Shown piece by piece: positions 27,762 to 37,376 of a stretch of 52,939 bases of DNA. The notes beneath the pieces were generated by a model. It searched no databases and had not been told where the DNA came from. It saw only the letters and a list, made by a program, of their open reading frames with translations. Made by a program: the position numbers and the translations under genes. Positions within the stretch are counted from its first letter, which is position 1, and the number at the start of each line of letters is the position of its first letter. The DNA is taken from positions 1-52,939 of the forward strand of contig NZ_JAFIRA010000024.1 of assembly GCF_022848905.1 (NCBI RefSeq), in the 5' to 3' direction. This stretch comes from Thermostichus vulcanus str. 'Rupite' (GTDB lineage Bacteria > Cyanobacteriota > Cyanobacteriia > Thermostichales > Thermostichaceae).

Positions 27762-28334
27762 CTAGCGGGCAATCATCTGGATCCCTTGGTCAATCAGGCG
27801 CTGCTGCACTTGATCGGTGAGGTGTTGCGGCAACTCTTGCTCGACCTTGCTCAGGGCCTGGCGCACGATTTGGCGGCGCAACTCCTGTAAAACGCGCTCC
27901 TGCTCAGTAGACACATCTTTTTCAGCGGTGGCCCGCAACCGTTCAATTTCTCGATCCGCCTGCTCTAGCAACTCTTGACGACGGGCTTCGGCGTTGGCTT
28001 CCGCCTGGCGAAGGATTCGCTCAGCTTCCTGCTGTGCTTGGGCCAGCTTTTGCTGCTGATCCGCGAGCTTCTCAATCGCTTCCTGCTTACGGTGCTCCGC
28101 CTGTTGCAATTCTTCTAAGATGGCCTCCCGCCGTTTGGCCAGAGCTTCACCCACCACCTTGCGACCGAGGATGAAGAGCAGGATGAGGATAATGGCGATG
28201 TTGACCAAGTTACTATCCAGAACCTTGGCAAACAGATCCCCCTCTTCCGAGTCTTCAAGAAGTTCCATGGCCTCGGCCACTGGTTCAGCGACAGCAAGGA
28301 TCCAACTGGGCATCAGGCTCCACACGGGTGTCAT
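27762..28334 (-). CDS. atpF: ATP synthase F0 subunit b
   Basis: 190 residues from ATG 28334, which has GGAG six bases upstream; the longer frame to 28424 would overlap the b' gene and lacks similarity. An N-terminal extension typical of cyanobacterial b, one membrane segment ([20 protein letters not shown]) and a long coiled coil (about residues 60-165) form the peripheral stalk with b'. It sits 40 bases after the b' gene. Confidence 0.95.
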   Translation of the reverse strand: MTPVWSLMPSWILAVAEPVAEAMELLEDSEEGDLFAKVLDSNLVNIAIILILLFILGRKVVGEALAKRREAILEELQQAEHRKQEAIEKLADQQQKLAQAQQEAERILRQAEANAEARRQELLEQADREIERLRATAEKDVSTEQERVLQELRRQIVRQALSKVEQELPQHLTDQVQQRLIDQGIQMIAR

Positions 28335-28374
28335 GCTCGACTCCAAAGGCATTGAACGCACTTTCCAAACCAGA

Positions 28375-28848
28375 TCAGCGGGTGCTACCCAATAGCTTCT
28401 GGGTAATCTGGGCAGCAATGGCATCCACCTGTTGTTGCAGTTGGCTCAGGGCTGCCTGTTTCTCTTCCTCCACTCGTACCCGTGCAGCTTCTAGCTTCTC
28501 CTGAAGTTCTGCCTGAACGACAGCCAATTTTTCAGACCGGATCCGTGCTGCCGCCGCTTCAGCTTCGGCAATCAGTTGCTGGGCCTTGAGGCGGGCTTGA
28601 CTGATCTCAGTCTCATATTGGCGAGTCAGGGCCACCACCTTATCCAAGCGGTCTTGCGCTTCCGCCTGGGTGGTACGGATGTAGTCGCTACGACCGTCCA
28701 TGGTGCGGGTGACTGGCTCGTAAAACAGAGCGTTAAGTACTGCCACCAACAGCAAAAACTGAATGGCGATCAGAGGCAGAGTGGCATCGAAATCGAATAG
28801 CCCACCTTTTTCAGCAACTTCAGCAGCCAACAGGGTTTGAGAGAGCAT
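28375..28848 (-). CDS. atpG': ATP synthase F0 subunit b'
   Basis: 157 residues. One membrane segment near the N-terminus ([20 protein letters not shown]) followed by [16 protein letters not shown] and a coiled coil. b' is the divergent second copy of b found in photosynthetic bacteria and chloroplasts (AtpF2/AtpX/atpG'), forming a b-b' heterodimeric stalk. It lies between atpE and atpF, the cyanobacterial order. Confidence 0.96.
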   Translation of the reverse strand: MLSQTLLAAEVAEKGGLFDFDATLPLIAIQFLLLVAVLNALFYEPVTRTMDGRSDYIRTTQAEAQDRLDKVVALTRQYETEISQARLKAQQLIAEAEAAAARIRSEKLAVVQAELQEKLEAARVRVEEEKQAALSQLQQQVDAIAAQITQKLLGSTR

Positions 28849-28965
28849 CGGTGTTGCAGCCCCAACAGGAACAATCTTCGATCTGATATCAGGTTAGGTC
28901 AGGGGGCAGATCCCTCAATAGACCTGCAATAGCCTGAGCTAGGCAATCTACCCCCGTGAACCTTC

Positions 28966-29214
<249 letters not shown>

Positions 29215-29394
29215 TCAGACGCTCCTTAGTGATTGACAAAATGAGAGACAGCGTTTTTCGAACGGTGAGGTGATCTGGCCTGAAACGATACATCAGCCTC
29301 AAATCACTTCCTTGTCAGTGGCCTTCAGATCAAACCTGTCAGCCCCAACAAACCTTACCAGAGAAGGGATCCCTAGCGATGACCCAATTGTGGA

Positions 29395-30141
29395 TCAGTC
29401 GTGGTGTTCCCCGCCCCCATGACCTTCTAAGGCCTCCCCGATATAGGCAGCTGAGAGGGTAGAGAAGATCAAAGCTTGAATCGCCCCCGTGAACAGGAAC
29501 AAAATCATGACTGGCACCGGGATAAACAAAGGCACCAGTAAAACCAACACTGCAATCACCAGTTCTTCCGCCAAAATGTTGCCAAACAGTCGGAAGCTGA
29601 GGGAGAGGGGCTTGGTGAAGTCTTCCAGGACGTTGATGGGCAACAGAATCGGGGTGGGCTCGATGTACTTCCTGAAGTAGGACAGACCCCGCTTGCTAAT
29701 GCCCGCCACAAAGTACATAACACTAGTGAGCAAAGCCAAGCCGGCAGTGGTATTGATGTCATTGGTGGGGGAGGCCAATTCCCCTTCCGGCAACGGGATC
29801 AGCTTCCAGGGGAAGAGATTACCCATCCAGTTGGAGACAAAGATGAACAGGAACAAGGTGCCCACGTAGGGAACCCAGGGGCGGTAGTTTTTCTCCCCGA
29901 TCTGGGCGCGGGCAATCCCCTGGACAAATTCCAGGGCATACTCGACGAAGTTTTGCAAACCACCGGGCTCCCGTTGCAACTGGCGAGTGCCGAGCACCAC
30001 CACCGTCAAGATGAGGGCGATGGCGATCCAACTGGCGATCAGGACCTGCCCGTGTACGGTGAATTTGCCGAGATGCCAGTAGAGGTGATGGCCAACCTCC
30101 AGTTCTGCCAGGAAAGGGTGAGAGAAGAAGGACAGGTTCAT
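29395..30141 (-). CDS. atpB: ATP synthase F0 subunit a
   Basis: 248 residues from ATG 30141 ([20 protein letters not shown]); the longer frame to 30477 overlaps atpI in another frame and is rejected. Five or six membrane helices. The essential Arg is in [19 protein letters not shown], and the C-terminal [20 protein letters not shown] is conserved. It forms the proton half-channels against the c-ring. The start is five bases past the atpI stop. Confidence 0.96.
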   Translation of the reverse strand: MNLSFFSHPFLAELEVGHHLYWHLGKFTVHGQVLIASWIAIALILTVVVLGTRQLQREPGGLQNFVEYALEFVQGIARAQIGEKNYRPWVPYVGTLFLFIFVSNWMGNLFPWKLIPLPEGELASPTNDINTTAGLALLTSVMYFVAGISKRGLSYFRKYIEPTPILLPINVLEDFTKPLSLSFRLFGNILAEELVIAVLVLLVPLFIPVPVMILFLFTGAIQALIFSTLSAAYIGEALEGHGGGEHHD

Positions 30142-30146
30142 GGATA

Positions 30147-30695
30147 TCACGCAGAAGAGGATGAACGTGTCAAGGTCTGGACAATATGGATGAGCAGGGT
30201 GACTTTGTAGGTCATAAAGCCGAGAAAAATGGGCAGAACTTGCAAAGATTCCACCTGAGTGGCTAAGACGATCAGCCCAACAAACAAAGCCAGACGAGTC
30301 ACTCCCAAGCGGTTGCGGCTTTTGCCTAACTCCGCCACCCCTCGGCTCAGCATCCGCAGGTAAACCAAACCCACCAGCGCACCGAGCAGGTAGTTGGCAG
30401 CCACCGCAACGGAGTAGACAAAGGCCACACAGATGGCAATGGCTAGGCTGACCGCCAACGTCACCCCCACCAACCACAATTGCAGCTGTGCGTAGCTCCC
30501 CTTGCCGGAATCCATCGCCTTCGGCACGCTCGGGGTCGGTTCTGGCAGATCCTGAACCGCAACCTTTGAGTCGGATTCCGTAGAATCCCTAGAACGGGCA
30601 GACACCTCAGGCAGGGGAGGCAGTGGCGTAGGCTTCCACTGAGTCGCCTTCCAACGGCTAAAACTATGGGAGAGGAGTCTGGGAGAACGTGTCAT
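30147..30695 (-). CDS. atpI: ATP synthase subunit I (CGL160/Atp1-like assembly protein)
   Basis: 182 residues. A hydrophilic, Ser/Pro-rich N-terminus of about 65 residues is followed by four membrane helices in two hairpins ([68 protein letters not shown]). AtpI proteins help assemble the c-ring. It is the first gene of the atp operon. The N-terminal extension is the plant/cyanobacterial CGL160 type. The promoter region upstream holds nested palindromes. Confidence 0.9.
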   Translation of the reverse strand: MTRSPRLLSHSFSRWKATQWKPTPLPPLPEVSARSRDSTESDSKVAVQDLPEPTPSVPKAMDSGKGSYAQLQLWLVGVTLAVSLAIAICVAFVYSVAVAANYLLGALVGLVYLRMLSRGVAELGKSRNRLGVTRLALFVGLIVLATQVESLQVLPIFLGFMTYKVTLLIHIVQTLTRSSSSA

Positions 30696-30745
30696 GAGTA
30701 TGAGGTCATACCTCTCGGGACTCGACCGTAACTCAACATAACATG

Positions 30746-30774
30746 ATTAAGTAACAATACTTAATGACATTAAG
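30746..30774. promoter_or_regulatory. Nested palindromes upstream of atpI
   Basis: ATTAAGTA (30746-30753) and TACTTAAT (30758-30765) form a perfect 8-bp inverted repeat with a 4-base spacer. Overlapping it, CTTAATGACATTAAG (30760-30774) is a perfect 15-bp odd palindrome. The half-site (C)TTAAT/ATTAAG thus occurs three times. The place, 50-80 bases before the first atp gene, fits an operator. The rest of the 30696-31009 gap holds only the divergent promoter elements. Confidence 0.45.
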
Positions 30775-30976
30775 CTGAGCTGAGGCCGGGTGAAACGTCC
30801 GTTCTCTGCCCAGAAGAGCAACTCGCCCCCTGATACACCCGGATGTTCCTCTAAGAATCTACCACTTTCGCGGATCGGCAACGGCAGAAATTGGAAAACT
30901 TTCTGAGGGTCGCCCAGTGCAAAGTTTTGTCTGTGCTAAGCGGAGAAATTGTAATATTTCGTGATCCCGCCACTTT

Positions 30977-30982
30977 TATACT
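30977..30982 (+). promoter_or_regulatory. -10 box for the DUF3177 gene
   Basis: TATACT stands 28 bases before the ATG at 31010. A TTGTAA lies upstream but 22 bases away, which is too far for a good -35. GGAAGG (31001-31006) is the probable ribosome binding site. Confidence 0.35.
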
Positions 30983-31009
30983 GAGGGACAGAACTCCTAG
31001 GGAAGGCAC

Positions 31010-31609
31010 ATGAGCCCAGAAAGTTGGCTAGCAGACGTAATCTGGCTGGATTATGGCCTCGCGGTGGCTTGGACGGTTCTGCTGCCTTTGATCCTTTTGG
31101 TTTGGGCTTTCTTGGTGGGGCTGCGCCCCCTGATTCAACTGCTGATCGTCTACTGGCGGGTTTCCAGCTTGCTGGCAGTGACGGTGTATTTGATGATTGC
31201 TAGCCTGCCGGTGAGCTTTTTGACAGGGGCAATGGCGCGTCTGTTGATCTTGATCTGCGTTTGGTTTTGGTCGGATTGGAGTGTGGCTCTGCAACAGTCT
31301 AGAACTTGGGCGGCGCGAGTGTTTCTGCTCTGGCGTTGGAGTTTAACCGGGTATATGGGGATTGGGATCCTCTTTTCGGGAGCGTTTGTGCCCTGTGCTT
31401 TTCAGGGATCCCTATCGGAGGCTTGTCGGGCTTGGTTTGCGCCGCCGCTGGGATTTCGAGAGATTTTTCACCCCCAGGTGCCGGTGGAGCTGCTGGGTCG
31501 TGTGGGGGCCTTTGGCTTGGTGGCTTACCTGCTCTACAGCGTTTATTTTGTCTGGCGGTTGCGACCCGGTGGTCCTCTGAACCCCATCCCTAGAGGAGAG
31601 GAGGCATGA
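31010..31609 (+). CDS. DUF3177-family membrane protein
   Basis: 199 residues with five to six hydrophobic helices (for example AVAWTVLLPLILLVWAFLVG; SLLAVTVYLMIASLPVSFL; FGLVAYLLYSVYFVWRL). The pattern DYxLAVxxTVLLPLxLLxWA and LIVYWRVSSLLxxTVYLMIA is what I recognise as DUF3177, a cyanobacterial membrane family of unknown function. It is divergent from the atp operon. Its stop overlaps the next start in ATGA, so the two genes are translationally coupled. Confidence 0.65.
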   Translation: MSPESWLADVIWLDYGLAVAWTVLLPLILLVWAFLVGLRPLIQLLIVYWRVSSLLAVTVYLMIASLPVSFLTGAMARLLILICVWFWSDWSVALQQSRTWAARVFLLWRWSLTGYMGIGILFSGAFVPCAFQGSLSEACRAWFAPPLGFREIFHPQVPVELLGRVGAFGLVAYLLYSVYFVWRLRPGGPLNPIPRGEEA

Positions 31610-31938
31610 CGGCTTTGCCTTGGCCATTGGCTCTAGAACGCTACAGTCAAGCGCACCCTCAGGAAGTGTTGCGGGTGCAGGTGGATGTGTCTGGAGAAGC
31701 TGACTTGGTGTTAATTTACAAAGGCTTTAGCAGTTCCTTAATGCGCTCTACCCCTGCCAATGCGGACGAGGCGGTGATTGCTCCGGCGGCTCAGTTTCGA
31801 CAACTGGAGCGGTTGACTGCCCCCTACCATCCCAGCCAATCCCAGATCTTGGCCACCTACAGTCAATGGTCAGAGCTAAAAGCGTGGCTTGAACAGGAAG
31901 GGATCCCTGTAGCGGAGTATCCCAATCCAGCGGGATAA
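31606..31938 (+). CDS. Small conserved cyanobacterial protein coupled to the DUF3177 gene
   Basis: 110 residues, soluble, no signal peptide. The pattern LERYSQAHPQEVLRVQVDV, VLIYKGFSSSLMRSTPAN and IERLxxPYxPxxxxI is one I associate with a small cyanobacteria-limited family (possibly DUF7734; I cannot confirm the number). Function unknown. The 4-base overlap with the DUF3177 gene suggests they work together. It ends nine bases from the convergent gpmI. Confidence 0.55.
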   Translation: MTALPWPLALERYSQAHPQEVLRVQVDVSGEADLVLIYKGFSSSLMRSTPANADEAVIAPAAQFRQLERLTAPYHPSQSQILATYSQWSELKAWLEQEGIPVAEYPNPAG

Positions 31939-31947
31939 CCCAACGAA

Positions 31948-33537
31948 CTAACGAACCACGGGAGCCGGACGCCGCTGCACCGAGAACTCTGCCGAATGCA
32001 ATAGAGAACGACCCGTCATCTCCTGAGGCTGGGGTAAGCCGAGAATTTGGAGGAGGGTAGGAGCCACATCCGCCAAAGTGCCGTCGGAGCGCAACTTCAC
32101 CTGTCCACCGTAGCCAGGGATTTTTCGGCCTTCCCCTTCCACCAAAATGCAGGGAACAGGGTTGGTGGTATGGGCTGTCCAGGGGTTGTGATCCTCATCC
32201 CACATCACCTCAGCATTGCCGTGATCTGCCAAGATCAAGGTTGTGCCGCCCACATCCACCACGGCTGCCAATAGCTTGCCAATACACTGATCTACTGTTT
32301 CTAGAGCGCGCACGGTCGCTTCGTAGTTGCCGGTATGACCGACCATATCTGGGTTGGCATAGTTGAGGATCACCAGGCTGTACTCACGGCGGGCAATAGC
32401 TTCGACGACTTTCTCGGTGACTTCTATGGCCGACATTTCCGGTGCTTGGTCGTAGGTCGTGACCATTGGGCTTTGTACCAAGATGCGATCCTCGCCGGGG
32501 AAAGGCTGCTCGATACCCCCATTGAAGAAATAAGTGACGTGGGCATACTTCTCGGTTTCCGCAATGCGCAGCTGCTTTAAGTTGGCCTCACTCACCACTT
32601 GACCCAGCAGATGATCCAGATTCTGGGGCTTGAACAGTACCTCCACCGGCAAGTCCGCTTCGTACTGGGTCATGGTGATAAAAGTCAAGTTGGGTAGCAG
32701 CGGGCGCTCAAAACCAGAAAAATCCGGGCTGACAAAGGCGTGGGTGAGCTGGCGGGCGCGGTCGGGGCGGAAATTAAAGAAGATGACCCCATCCCCGTCT
32801 TGAATAGCACCAGGAGCGAGGCGGGTGGGGGGAATGAACTCATCTGTCAGATCTTGGCTATAGAACTCCTCCATCACCTCAGCGGCGCTGCGTCCCTGAC
32901 CGGGGCCATCTTGGGTCATCACTTCGTAGGCTTTCTGGATCCGATCCCAGCGGCGATCCCGATCCATGGCATAGTAGCGCCCACTCAGGGTGGCAATCAC
33001 ACCGTTGCCCAACAGATCCAACTCCTTTTGCAGAGCAGCTAAAACGGTTGCACCCTCCCGTGGCAAGGTGTCGCGGCCATCGGTAATTGCGTGGATATAA
33101 GTGGGAACCTGAGCTTGTGCCGCCAGTTTGAGCAGACCGTAGAGGTGGTCAATATGGGAGTGGACTCCCCCCTTGGAACACAACCCCAGCAGGTGCAGAC
33201 GACCACGCCGTTCCTTGAGAGTGCGGCAGAGATCCACCAGTAACGGCTCCTGAAACAGGGATCCCGTTTCCACTGCATCGCTAATGCGCACCAGTTCTTG
33301 AGGCACTACCCGTCCAGCGCCCAAGGTGAGATGTCCAACTTCCGAGTTGCCCATTTGCCCAGCCGGCAAGCCCACCGCTCGCCCTGAGGCTTCCAGAAGG
33401 GTGTGGGGATAGGCAGCCCAGAGGCTATCCATGACAGGGGTATGGGCACTCAGCACCGCATTGCCATCGAGGGCATCCCGGTAACCCCAGCCATCCAGGA
33501 TTACCAAAACCACAGGCGCCACCGATTGCGTGTCCAT
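31948..33537 (-). CDS. gpmI: 2,3-bisphosphoglycerate-independent phosphoglycerate mutase
   Basis: 529 residues from ATG 33537, which has GAGG seven bases upstream; 33552 would add five residues. Interconverts 3- and 2-phosphoglycerate in glycolysis. The phosphatase-fold metal sites are clear: VILDGWGYR, catalytic Ser in MGNSEVGHLTLGAGR, YANPDMVGHTG, ADHGNAE and HTTNPVPCI. The length and motifs are normal for a dimanganese iPGM. Confidence 0.97.
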   Translation of the reverse strand: MDTQSVAPVVLVILDGWGYRDALDGNAVLSAHTPVMDSLWAAYPHTLLEASGRAVGLPAGQMGNSEVGHLTLGAGRVVPQELVRISDAVETGSLFQEPLLVDLCRTLKERRGRLHLLGLCSKGGVHSHIDHLYGLLKLAAQAQVPTYIHAITDGRDTLPREGATVLAALQKELDLLGNGVIATLSGRYYAMDRDRRWDRIQKAYEVMTQDGPGQGRSAAEVMEEFYSQDLTDEFIPPTRLAPGAIQDGDGVIFFNFRPDRARQLTHAFVSPDFSGFERPLLPNLTFITMTQYEADLPVEVLFKPQNLDHLLGQVVSEANLKQLRIAETEKYAHVTYFFNGGIEQPFPGEDRILVQSPMVTTYDQAPEMSAIEVTEKVVEAIARREYSLVILNYANPDMVGHTGNYEATVRALETVDQCIGKLLAAVVDVGGTTLILADHGNAEVMWDEDHNPWTAHTTNPVPCILVEGEGRKIPGYGGQVKLRSDGTLADVAPTLLQILGLPQPQEMTGRSLLHSAEFSVQRRPAPVVR

Positions 33538-33753
33538 GAAATGGCCTCTCATTTTGATTCAACATATGATACCAGCCCAGGCAACACGATGCCGGATCCT
33601 CTATTTGCGCTCAAGATTTCTGCCCTCTTTTGAGGGGAAAAGCACCCATTGTGCTGACTTTGATGAGGACTTATTCTAACCAGAAACGGCCTTGGATCCC
33701 TGGGTCAAGGGTATTTCTACCGAAGCTAGAATCTGGCTACTCGGATCAATCCC

Positions 33754-34272
33754 TCAGGTGCTGGGTTGCAGGCGTTTGCGCAGTGAGTCCGAGCGACGTT
33801 TGGCGACGGCATTCTTCGGGTCCAATTTCAGGACAGTTTCGTAGGCTTCTAGGCTGGGTCCATAGAGATTTTTCTTCTCGTAGGCATGGGCCAAATTATT
33901 CCAGCCAGTCACATAGTCGGGATCTGCAGTCACCGCATCTTTGTAGTAGCGGATGGCTAGATCGTATTGCTCCTGGCTGAAATAGGCAAAACCCAGGGCA
34001 TTACAGACGAGGGGAATGTCTTCTCCCGCCACCTCAAGGGCCTTTTTCATCTGAGCAATGGCTTGATCGTAAAGGCGCTTTTGCAGATAGACACTGCCTA
34101 GCTCGTAGTGCTCCTGCGGGGATCCCTTTCCTTTGGTCAGGCGAGGTTGCAGTTGGTTGAGCACTTTTTCTTGGGCCCGTACCCGCAACACTTCCCGCAG
34201 GACGAAGAAGCCTGCTACCCCGAGAATGCCAGCCAATGCAGAAAGGTAAAGGAGCGGAGCATTGATGCCCAT
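33754..34272 (-). CDS. Membrane-anchored TPR protein (Ycf37-like)
   Basis: 172 residues. One N-terminal membrane segment (PLLYLSALAGILGVAGFFVL) is followed by a hydrophilic linker and three TPR repeats from about residue 55 (PQEHYELGSVYLQKRLYDQA; PLVCNALGFAYFSQEQYDLA; VTGWNNLAHAYEKKNLYGPS). Length, anchor and three TPRs match Ycf37, a photosystem I assembly/stability factor of cyanobacteria and algae. I infer that role. It is 15 bases downstream of dps on the same strand. Confidence 0.7.
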   Translation of the reverse strand: MGINAPLLYLSALAGILGVAGFFVLREVLRVRAQEKVLNQLQPRLTKGKGSPQEHYELGSVYLQKRLYDQAIAQMKKALEVAGEDIPLVCNALGFAYFSQEQYDLAIRYYKDAVTADPDYVTGWNNLAHAYEKKNLYGPSLEAYETVLKLDPKNAVAKRRSDSLRKRLQPST

Positions 34273-34287
34273 GGTGCCTACCCAGAA

Positions 34288-34788
34288 TTACGCCTGTAGG
34301 TGAGCCTCGATGAACCAGAGATCTTTGTCAATCTGGCGGGAGATTTCCGTGAACAGATCAGCAGTATCCGCATCCCCTAGCTCTGTGGAGCGCTCGATGT
34401 TGCTGCGGGTGGCTGCCGCGTACTGACCGTAGCGGTCGGCCAAGGCTTGCAGGTGATCCCGTCCTGCTTCAGCGGCCAGGTCATATTCTGGTAAGGCGGA
34501 GGTTTGGGCAACGATGCGAGCCGTGCCCCGCGCAACCCCCCCAAGGGCGGTTACCCGTTCTGCTAGCATATCCACGTAGGTTTCCAGGGTGCCCGCAAAG
34601 GTATCGAACATCTCGTGCAGAGCAATGAAATGCATCCCTTTGACGTTCCAGTGGGCTTGCTTCACCTGGGTTTTCAGATCCAGTGTGTCCGCCAGCGCCT
34701 GGTTGAGCAGCCCCACCAGCTCGACACGAGCGTCTTGGGGCAGATCAATGCGAGTGGAGTACAGACGGGTCTTCTCGGTGGTTAACAT
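34288..34788 (-). CDS. dps: Dps-family DNA-binding ferritin
   Basis: 166 residues from ATG 34788, with AGGAG seven bases upstream; a TTG at 34794 is too near that site. The inter-subunit ferroxidase ligands appear in VKQAHWNVKGMHFIALHEMF and the following DTFAGTLETYVD. Dps dodecamers oxidise Fe(II) with peroxide, store iron and protect DNA. The short N-terminus lacks a long lysine tail. It forms an operon with the TPR gene downstream. Confidence 0.93.
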   Translation of the reverse strand: MLTTEKTRLYSTRIDLPQDARVELVGLLNQALADTLDLKTQVKQAHWNVKGMHFIALHEMFDTFAGTLETYVDMLAERVTALGGVARGTARIVAQTSALPEYDLAAEAGRDHLQALADRYGQYAAATRSNIERSTELGDADTADLFTEISRQIDKDLWFIEAHLQA

Positions 34789-34931
34789 AACCAAGCTCCT
34801 GGGTATCGGTTTCCATTATCGAACATTAGACAACGGCCTGAGGAACGCCCCCATGGGAGGGATCCCTACGGTTGTCAACTAAAGACATATTAACACAAAC
34901 TCGGAACGGGTATGAGTTAGGGCTTGAGTGA

Positions 34932-36311
34932 CTACTTGCCGATGCAGAAGCGGCTGAAAATCTGATCCAGGACTGACTCTGAGACTTCTTCACCGGTAAT
35001 TTGTCCAAGGGCATGGAGAGCGGCCCGCAGGTCGATCGTCCAAAAGTCGAAAGGGAGCTGCTCTTGAAGGGATTCTTGCACCCGTTCCAGGCTAGCTTGC
35101 GCTTGGATCAGAGCCGCAGCTTGGCGTTGGTTCAGACTCACGGCCAAGTTAGGTTGGGGACGGCCTTGGCAGGCGATCTGCTCCACAGCCGCTTCTAGGG
35201 CCGGGATCCCTTCTCCTTGGGCGGCCACTGCTGGGATCCGATATTGAATCTGCGGGGGGATCTGGATCCCTTGCAGGGGGGCCAAATCGGTTTTGTTGAC
35301 TACCAGAATTAGGGGACGGTGGCGGATGGACTCGTAAATGGCGGCATCGGCTTTTGTCCAGCCTGCCTGAGCATCGATCACCAGCACCAGTACATCGGCT
35401 GTTTGGGCTAGGCGCGTGGAGCGTTCTACCCCTAAGCGTTCCACCGGATCTTCGGTGTTGCGGATGCCAGCTGTATCCAGCAGTTGGACTGGGATCCCCC
35501 GCACCACCAAATTGGACTCCACCACATCGCGGGTGGTACCTGGTAGGTCGGTAACAATGGCCCGATCCTGGCCCGACCAGGCATTGAGCAGGCTGGATTT
35601 GCCCACATTGGGGCGCCCGACAATGGCAACCTTTAGGCCGGTGCGCAGCAACTCTCCCCGTGCCGCCGTAGCCAGGAGGGTTTGGATCTGGGTTTGGCAT
35701 TGTTGCAACTGGGCTTGCCAAGCTGGAAGATCCAAGGGGGGCAGATCCTCTTCAAAGTCGATGCGGGCCTCGATCTCCGCCAATAAACTCAGCAACTGGT
35801 GCCGCAGGGTGCGAATGGATTCCGCCAATTTCCCTTGGAGGCCCGCCAGCGCCATTTGGGCGGCCTGCGGAGATCGGGCAGCCACCAGATCCGCCACACT
35901 TTCTGCTTGGGTGAGATCAATTCGGCCATTCAAAAAGGCCCGCAGGCTAAATTCCCCCGGCTGGGCCAGACGGGCTCCCCGCCGCAAACACTGCTGCAGC
36001 GTTGCCTGAACCACCATAATCCCCCCATGGCAGTGCAATTCCACCACGTCCTCACGGGTATAGGAACGGGGGGCTTGCATCCACACCGCCAGAGCTTCGT
36101 CCAGGGTTTGGCCGGTTTCGTCGCGGATCCAGCCGTAGATCATCTGGTGGCTTTTCCAGAGGCGATGCGGGCGGGCGGGGGTAAAAATGGTCTGGGCAAT
36201 GGAGAGGGCCTGGGATCCCGAAAGGCGCACAATCCCAACACTGCCCTGTTCGGGAACCACCGCAGTCGCAATGGCGGCAATCGTATCGGCAAGCGGGGTG
36301 GTCGGATCCAT
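34932..36311 (-). CDS. mnmE: tRNA modification GTPase MnmE
   Basis: 459 residues from ATG 36311 ([17 protein letters not shown]). N-terminal tetrahydrofolate-binding domain, helical domain, G domain with P-loop [22 protein letters not shown] and NKTD, and the invariant C-terminal FCIGK. With MnmG it makes the 5-carboxymethylaminomethyl modification at U34 of several tRNAs. The K-loop region is normal. It is divergent from the HdrB-like gene, 103 bases between starts. Confidence 0.97.
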   Translation of the reverse strand: MDPTTPLADTIAAIATAVVPEQGSVGIVRLSGSQALSIAQTIFTPARPHRLWKSHQMIYGWIRDETGQTLDEALAVWMQAPRSYTREDVVELHCHGGIMVVQATLQQCLRRGARLAQPGEFSLRAFLNGRIDLTQAESVADLVAARSPQAAQMALAGLQGKLAESIRTLRHQLLSLLAEIEARIDFEEDLPPLDLPAWQAQLQQCQTQIQTLLATAARGELLRTGLKVAIVGRPNVGKSSLLNAWSGQDRAIVTDLPGTTRDVVESNLVVRGIPVQLLDTAGIRNTEDPVERLGVERSTRLAQTADVLVLVIDAQAGWTKADAAIYESIRHRPLILVVNKTDLAPLQGIQIPPQIQYRIPAVAAQGEGIPALEAAVEQIACQGRPQPNLAVSLNQRQAAALIQAQASLERVQESLQEQLPFDFWTIDLRAALHALGQITGEEVSESVLDQIFSRFCIGK

Positions 36312-36414
36312 GGGGCGCAAGATCACAAGAAAGCAGGCAACGGCAACAGGACAAGACTGGCTAGAATTGCCCGTACTGCTTATTTTCTCCTGGCTCTCTT
36401 GCCACGAACGCCCT

Positions 36415-37338
36415 ATGAACGCTGTTGCTTCTTCTCAGCCGTTGCTGCGCTATGCCTACTATCCCGGTTGCGTTGCTCAGGGAGCCTGCCGTGAGCTATA
36501 CGACTCCACCGAGCAGATCACCCGCCATTTGGGGATTGAGCTGGTGGAACTGGAGTCGGCTTCCTGCTGTGGATCCGGCACCTTTAAGGAGGAATCAGAA
36601 CAGTTGGAAGATGCGGTCAATGCCCGCAATTTGGCCCTAGCGGAGGCGCTGGGGTTACCGATGTTGACCCATTGCAGCACCTGTCAGGGGGTTTTGGGTC
36701 GGGTGAATGAGAAACTCAAAGCGGCGAAAACCAACAACCCGGAGTATTTCCATCACATTGAAACCCTCTGCCAGAAAGGAGGTTGCGAAAGCCGCTATCA
36801 GGGCAGTGGTGATGTGCGGCATCTGCTTTGGATGTTGGTTTCTGATTATGGTCTGGAACGGCTGCAACAGCAGGTCAAACGCCCTCTGCGAGGGCTGCGC
36901 TGTGCGGCCTTCTACGGTTGTTATCTGCTGCGGACTCACGATATTGCCCGCTTTGATTCAGCTCGGGATCCCCGTTCCATGGAAACCCTATTTGAGGGTT
37001 TGGGGGCAACCCCCGTTTGGTACCGGGGGCGAACACAATGTTGTGGTTGGCCGATCTCCAGCTATGCCCCAGAACAGTCTTTTACAATGGCCGGTCGGCA
37101 TTTGTTGGAAGCCCTAGAAGCGGGGGCGGATTGTTTGGTGACCCCCTGTCCCCTGTGTCACCTGAATTTGGATTCTCGCCAACCGGAGGTGGAAGCCGTG
37201 ATCGGGCGCAAGCTGGGGATCCCGATTCTGCACCTGCCACAGCTGGTGGGCTTAGCCCTAGGGATCCCGGCAGAAAAACTGGGCCTCAATCGCCACGTGG
37301 TACAGGTGGAAACGGTGTTGCAGAAGGTCTACCAGTAA
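36415..37338 (+). CDS. HdrB-like protein with two CCG (cysteine-rich) domains
   Basis: 307 residues from ATG 36415; a longer frame (to 36187) overlaps mnmE. Two CCG domains are visible: YYPGCVAQ ... [11 protein letters not shown] ... CSTCQG, and AFYGCYLL ... TQCCGWPIS ... [10 protein letters not shown]. In HdrB and the related SdhE these bind noncuboidal [4Fe-4S] clusters or pass electrons. Cyanobacteria have no coenzyme M system, so a quinone- or thiol-linked redox role is likely, but the partner is unknown. No iron-sulfur or flavoprotein gene is next to it. A tnpB remnant starts immediately after its stop. Confidence 0.85.
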   Translation: MNAVASSQPLLRYAYYPGCVAQGACRELYDSTEQITRHLGIELVELESASCCGSGTFKEESEQLEDAVNARNLALAEALGLPMLTHCSTCQGVLGRVNEKLKAAKTNNPEYFHHIETLCQKGGCESRYQGSGDVRHLLWMLVSDYGLERLQQQVKRPLRGLRCAAFYGCYLLRTHDIARFDSARDPRSMETLFEGLGATPVWYRGRTQCCGWPISSYAPEQSFTMAGRHLLEALEAGADCLVTPCPLCHLNLDSRQPEVEAVIGRKLGIPILHLPQLVGLALGIPAEKLGLNRHVVQVETVLQKVYQ

Positions 37339-37342
37339 ACTC

Positions 37343-37369
37343 CTCTCCGCCGCTACGCTGAGCGGAGAG
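37343..37369. repeat. Hairpin at the right end of the tnpB remnant
   Basis: CTCTCCGC (37343-37350) pairs perfectly with GCGGAGAG (37362-37369) over an 11-base loop. On the minus strand it is followed by GAGTTTAC, resembling the subterminal hairpin and cleavage site of IS200/IS605-type right ends. It abuts the stop of the HdrB-like gene and may terminate that gene too. Confidence 0.45.
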
Positions 37370-37376
37370 CTTTATC

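Noticed and set aside
30142-30477. N-terminal extension of AtpB
   Set aside because: The stretch is a different frame of atpI and has low-complexity Cys/Gly content; the family start is at 30141.
36187-36414. N-terminal extension of the HdrB-like gene by 76 codons
   Set aside because: It overlaps the start of mnmE on the opposite strand and is not conserved; ATG 36415 begins the family homology.
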